Source of the DNA: Maratus speciosus
Taxonomy: Eukaryota > Arthropoda > Arachnida > Araneae > Salticidae
Length of the DNA stretch: 64,000 bases
Direction: 5' to 3'
Assembly (NCBI GenBank): GCA_963932465.1
Contig: OZ010789.1
Coordinates: forward strand, 596,103,068-596,167,067
Made by a program: the position numbers and the translations under genes. Below the pieces are notes generated by a model. That model had not been told where the DNA came from and made no database searches. It saw nothing but the letters and a program-made list of their open reading frames with translations. Position 1 is the stretch's first letter; each line of letters opens with the position of its first letter. Below are positions 59,644 to 64,000 of this stretch, piece by piece.

Positions 59644-61331
59644 GTGGCCGCCCCTCCGGGTGGTTCCGATCCGACCCCTTGAGTGGGGGAGGCGACCGGA
59701 AGCTCGGCAGAGTTCGTTGTGTACGAATGCGAGGGGGCCGGATGGGGACGATTCGCCACCTCCTCGAGAGGCTCATCTCCGACAGGCGTTGAGCACGGTG
59801 GCCACGGTTAGCGGACGTTGTGCATGGGTTGTAGGGCCCTCGGGCTCGCCCCCTGAGTACAACCCCCGGCAGCCGGGTTCTCTGGCCATGCCGGATAGCG
59901 ACGCTCCATAGTCTGATCCCAGAGCCGGCGGTGGCCGGGTGGTGACTCTGGGCAAAGGATAGCTAAGGCGATAGGACCCCATCCACCAATTGACTAAGAG
60001 GGAGCCTGAAGTATGAGTGAGGGCTTTGTAGTGGAAAGTCCTCGGTGCTCGCTAGTGACGACGGGGCTCGCGGGAACGCCATGCAGGGACTCCCGGAGCA
60101 ACCGAAGGGCGAGGGTTTCGGACAGCGCCCAGGTTACTTTATGACTTGGGTGGTTCATCCCTCCGAGGACCTCAGCTGGAGCAGTTGGGAGCCGACCCTC
60201 AGGGTGGTAGGGTTTGGCGGTGCCCCCGTTGACCAAGGAGCGGTCGCGTGGGGAGGCCAGTATGGTTCTGGTTGCTCCATGTCGTGCCGTGACCCTTGGG
60301 AGGGGGTCGGCCGGCAGGTCCACCATCGAACGCTATTAACGCAGGGAAACGGGCCGGAGGCTCGCCGATAACGCGGCGGCTCATCGTGCCTCAGGTGAAC
60401 TCTTGGTCCGATCCAGGTCCTCCGTGTCTATGCGGTACCGGAGTTTGCTTCGCCTGGTGATGAGGACCTAGAGGTGTCTCCACCTAACTTTCGAACGCAC
60501 TAACAAAGGTAGCGGTCGGTCACTGCACGGGGTCAGGGGTCTTCGGGCCTGGGTACCCTCGACGGCCGTGAGGTAAGGTAGTGGCGGGCGGGCTTCTGTC
60601 GGCCTCCGCTGGCTTCTCTGTCCTAGGATGGAGTCGAGTCGGTGGGGGCTGGCGGCACTCCGTTCCGTCCAACCCCCTAGCGAGGCGGAGTCTATTCCGT
60701 CTAGGTGGAGCTTTCCGTGCCCGCCTGGGGTCGCTAACGGCACCTAGTCTGGGCCAACTGGCTCCCGGCGTGATCCGCGAGGGGTTCCGTCGGTTGAGCC
60801 GGGTGGTCTGGGCGAAGAGCCAGGAGCTGGGTCGCTTTACGGCCGGAGGGATTTTCCCCGTCCTCCCTGGTTTTCAAGCTAGGGGCTCCTCACTAACTTT
60901 CCGATCGGCTGGTCCACAAAAATGTCTCTGCCGGAAAATGGTATCTGATCTTGGGGGCCTGTCCGTAAATTAAATTCGGGTTGGGAAGCCTCGGTTCAGT
61001 CCGTGGGCCCAGCGTCTTTATAGGCGTCTGGTTCCTGCGATGGCTTGCGGGGTCTACCGGCTCGAGTAACCAAGTTTAGGGACCACTTGGTTTTTCTAGC
61101 TGGGTGGTGAGGACTGTCGTAGCGGCCGTTCGTCTCTTCTTGGGAATAGCCGTCACCGTGTGCGCTGGGCAGCGGTGTCGGTTTGACCGGAGTTGGCGTG
61201 GGGCTCCGCTCTGTTGGAGCTTGTCTGGCGGCGACCTTCGGGACGCGCCGCGGGGCTTGCTTCACGGGTGGTTCCTTGCGTCGACAAATGGGCCTGAAAA
61301 GGGCCTGGGACCGGAAGATGAACCCCTCATC
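59644..61331. mobile_element. GC-rich 1688-bp insertion of unknown family
   Basis: Bounded by an identical 15-bp direct repeat, TTATTTAAATTGTTT (59629-59643 and 61332-61346), as expected for a retrotransposed insert. Composition is strongly GC-rich against AT-rich flanks and changes abruptly at both ends. Frames of 60-131 codons occur on both strands (for example 60581-60973, 61104-61499, 60045-60371), but none has a recognised motif and they overlap each other, as expected by chance in GC-rich DNA. One end starts GTGGCCGCCCCTCCGGG, which can fold (CCGCCC with GGGTGG). The other ends GATGAACCCCTCATC, a perfect 5-bp hairpin. No poly-A, no TIR, no rRNA or tRNA similarity that I recognise. Possibly a non-autonomous retroelement. 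Confidence 0.7.
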
Positions 61332-61346
61332 TTATTTAAATTGTTT
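61332..61346. repeat. Right 15-bp target-site duplication
   Basis: TTATTTAAATTGTTT, identical to 59629-59643. Confidence 0.85.
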
Positions 61347-61430
61347 TTTGTATCTTTTGTCTGTAACTGGTTATTGCATAAATTTTGGTCAATTTTCATG
61401 TGTTTAAAGGGTTTAATTGTACATAATGTT

Positions 61431-61494
<64 letters not shown>

Positions 61495-61814
61495 TTTAGA
61501 TTGCGATACATTTGTATTGACGTAGTACAAGGAGTTATAAATCAGAGGCATCGCCAAAGATTTCGCTATCTACAGCAGCCTTTTGATTCTGATAATTTCG
61601 TTAATTTAAGTGCGTAGCTCAATTACATGTCTCACAAATTTGTGTTTCATTTAAATTATTTTACTAATTTATTGGTGAAGTTTTAACTTCCCTCTAAAAT
61701 ATTTGTCTAGAATAAATGTTTAAATATTTATATTATTTTATGTGCAAACTGATAAACTTCCGTACTCGGGCTGTACGAGAGATAAAAAATTAAAAAAATT
61801 ATTTTTATAAGAAA

Positions 61815-61857
<43 letters not shown>

Positions 61858-62172
61858 GTGTGTATGTGTGTTTGTGTGTGTTGGTGCACTCTCCTACCCT
61901 CCCTTTTGAGTACCTAAAGTGGTTTAAACACCAACGTAAGGAGTAACCAATTTCAATTCGAGTAACTTTTGCCGGTTACTCGATTTGTTTAAGCATACCA
62001 TGACGTTCCTGAAGCATTTTTCTATGCATTACACCACTTTTTTCGAAGTTACTCAGAAAAGCGTTATTCCACAGTCATTCATACACACCGTGTGTTATGT
62101 AAAATCTAAAATCTGTGTAACGTCATCTGGCAGTGTGTAAAAATGCAGCCTCAAACCCAGGGAGTTTCCTAA
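61347..62172. other. Intergenic DNA with two microsatellites
   Basis: (TA)n(TG)n at 61431-61491 and again at 61819-61880. The rest shows no gene. GAGTAACC / GGTTACTC words around 61940-61985 recur in the following duplication. Confidence 0.6.
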
Positions 62173-62378
62173 CGATTACTCGGTAAAACGGTAATAGTCC
62201 AATAATGGCAACCCTTGTGTGTTTGGTTTCTTCGGTAATACAGGTTTGCTATATAAGATTTTCCTCTCTATTTAGCGGTTACTCGCTAAAGCGACAATAT
62301 TCCAATGCTGGCAACCCATGTGTGTTTTGTTCCTCCTGTTATTCAGGTTTGCTATGTAAGTTTTTCCCCGCTATTTAT
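62173..62378 (+). repeat. 103-bp tandem duplication
   Basis: Two adjacent units start CGATTACTCGGTAAAACGG (62173) and CGGTTACTCGCTAAAGCG (62276). They share GGCAACCC, TGTGTGTTT and CAGGTTTGCTAT blocks at about 75-80%. The unit length is not a multiple of three, so the 62-codon frame at 62205-62393 is not a repeat protein. Confidence 0.8.
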
Positions 62379-63108
62379 CTACTTTTTTGGTAGAAAAATA
62401 TCTGTGTAGTTTTTTAAATATAATAAAAATTTAAATATTAAATTCACGATTCTAGTTAACATAGCTTTACAGCGTAAACTTCTCGCGGAATAAAGTTCTG
62501 ACATAAATTAAAAAATTCAGTGAATGCAAGAAAAAAAAAGTGTTTAAACCTGTTATTAATTGAGCAAATTGTTAGTTTCAAACATCACTTTTCTTCCCAG
62601 TAGAGGTCTGCACGGGCCGGGATATCCTGGCCCGAGCCCCACCCGACCAGAAACAGAAATAATTAGGCCCGGCCCGGTCAAAAAAAAAGCAAAATTCAAA
62701 GAAATCAAACCAGACTGAATTTTGATTAAAAAAAATCCGATTTTTCTTAACGTACAATTAAGATTCTTTTCTAGCATACTGAATATATGTTTATGGAAAA
62801 ATTTAATAGTATACATTTTAGACTATTATACGTTTGGAAGCCAGAGCATACAGAATAGCAACATTAATTATCACTTAGACTCATTGGTCTCTAAATTCGA
62901 ATAAAGATTCATTAAAAACATTAATATGTTCAAAATGAAAGAAAAAAATTGTTTAAAGCATCCTATATTTTGAAGCTAAAAAAAAGATAAAAAAGGGAGA
63001 TTTAAAAAAATATTTTTCTCTAACTTATTAAGGTATATTTCCGAATTTCCGTTATCAAAAGTTGATTATTACTACTATTCTTTTTAGAAAACAAATTGCT
63101 TGTCCGAT
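62379..63108. other. AT-rich intergenic DNA with a GC-rich transposon-end-like patch
   Basis: At 62595-62680 lies AGAGGTCTGCACGGGCCGGG followed by GGCCCGAGCCCCACCCGACC and GGCCCGGCCCGGTC. I remember GGTCTGCACGGGCC-type ends from non-autonomous hAT-like repeats in many animals, but no partner end was found here. Confidence 0.35.
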
Positions 63109-63525
63109 GAGGCTACTTTAGTCACGCGATATTACCCACTCGCTAAGGTTAATCCAAAGGAGAAATGTTTGAAGATATCTCGTTAGTATTTAAATACTTT
63201 TACATGATATGATTTTCTTTAATTGGATAGCTGAGGTCGATCTCTACAAAGGCCGTTTTTTACATTTTCTATTTCGTTTTCAGGCTTTTTTATGGGGGTG
63301 CTTTCACTTTCGAAGCCGGTTCCGAAAGTGAAGTTGTTCTACTTAAAAATAACTGCAAACAAAATCGAAAAAGTGCAGAACAGCCTTTGTAGAGGTCGAA
63401 CATTTAGCTATCCAATGCAAAAAAACCATTTAAAAATATTGAAATGCAAACGAGATACCTTAAAATGTTTCTCCAATTGGATTATTATTGAAGAACGGGT
63501 GTTTTCACATGACTGAAGTAGCCTC
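63109..63525. mobile_element. Foldback/MITE, ~190-bp inverted arms
   Basis: The left end is GAGGCTACTTTAGTCACG and the right end is the inverse of GAGGCTACTTCAGTCATG. Further inverted matches are TTGGATAGCT, ACCTCTACAAAGG / CTCTACAAAGGC and AGATATCTCGTT / GGTATCTCGTTT. The centre holds a tight hairpin, TCACTTTCG with CGAAAGTGA. Arms are about 65-75% alike. The 74-codon frame at 63292-63516 lies in the foldback and is not a gene. Confidence 0.75.
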
Positions 63526-64000
63526 TTAATTTTATTACCGGCCATCCTCGCAGACGTAGTATGTAGAAAAAAATGTAAGTCTGATCCTGGCCTGCCTCGA
63601 TCCTACAGAAAAAATTAAACCCAGTTTCAGACATGATGTAACTGCCCGATATCGATCTCTACGCTGGACATGTTTTCTGTACACATAAATATACAGAATT
63701 ATTTATTAATAATACGTGTAATTAATTATATGTGTGGTTCAAATTCGCTCTCTGCTCATCTATCCAAAACTTTTTATTTTAATATAAAATAAGATGTAAT
63801 TAATTCATCTACGACATAGAATAATATTCCAATTATACGAATTTCATCTAATTAAAAAACGTTTTTGGTTACATGCTTCGATTTATCTTTTATAATGATT
63901 TTTGTAAATGATCATCTGTTATAATAAAACTTTCTCAAAGTGTATTCGAAACACTTCTAAGATTTCAAACAATAAAATTTCTATTACTATTAAGGCTGCA
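63526..64000. other. AT-rich intergenic DNA
   Basis: Nothing recognised. Confidence 0.65.

Noticed and set aside
60581..60973. 130-codon frame in the GC-rich insert
   Set aside because: GC-rich DNA gives long chance frames; overlapping frames of similar size occur on both strands and none shows a motif.
59644..61331. Ribosomal DNA or spacer
   Set aside because: No conserved rRNA core words were recognised, and the exact 15-bp flanking duplication favours an insertion.
1..64000. CRISPR arrays, operons or prokaryotic genes
   Set aside because: No direct-repeat/spacer pattern and no coding density compatible with a prokaryote; the tandem arrays have 35-285-bp units without spacers.

Overview
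This window looks like a euchromatic or heterochromatic intergenic stretch of a eukaryotic, probably arthropod and possibly arachnid, genome. The evidence is very AT-rich DNA, abundant microsatellites, terminal-inverted-repeat (TIR) elements with TA target sites, a Tc1/mariner transposon, an R1/I-group non-LTR retrotransposon (LINE) and a tRNA-headed SINE-like segment. The organism call is an inference. I find no convincing host protein-coding gene, rRNA gene or functional tRNA gene. Almost everything recognisable is mobile DNA, mostly broken.

Layout. 0-2.1 kb: a tandem array with a 147-bp period, a TGGCGA/TCGCCA-rich repeat, and two copies of a G-run-containing repeat. 4.0-4.7 kb: about five diverged 141-157-bp units; their reverse-orientation relatives lie near 21.5-21.8 kb. 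5.69-6.51 kb: a TA-flanked TIR element. 7.80-10.64 kb: a 2.8-kb non-coding element whose ends carry matching inverted repeats and clusters of short palindromes. 12.46-12.62 kb: a near-perfect hAT-like MITE. 12.64-14.08 and 22.39-23.29 kb: related dispersed repeats ending in the same GTACGGAACCCT signature. 23.3-24.0 kb: a second, unrelated 148-bp tandem array. 32.8-36.3 kb: two direct copies of the TGGCGA repeat and two interleaved inverted repeats. 39.1-39.6 kb: a foldback of about 535 bp. 42.1-43.8 kb: a 35-bp minisatellite and the relic of a Tc1 transposase. 63.1-63.5 kb: another foldback.

The core is 47.5-61.3 kb. On the + strand are two halves of one reverse transcriptase (RT) pseudogene, at 49.06-49.35 and 58.33-58.83 kb. 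The RT is of a YDKR-motif, Penelope-like type. The halves are separated by about 9 kb made of a minus-strand LINE (ORF1 with zinc knuckles; ORF2 with endonuclease, RT and RNase H) and, at its 3' side, a tRNA-headed SINE-like segment. A 1435-bp Tc1/mariner element sits just upstream in a TA microsatellite. A similar TA-rich sequence about 40 bp long occurs in inverted orientation at both outer edges (47.49-47.54 and 59.21-59.26 kb). This gives a nested order: old RT element first, then the LINE and Tc1 insertions.

Immediately downstream, 59644-61331 is a GC-rich, non-coding insertion of 1.69 kb flanked by an identical 15-bp direct repeat. I do not recognise its family. It and the split RT element are the best candidates for something undescribed.
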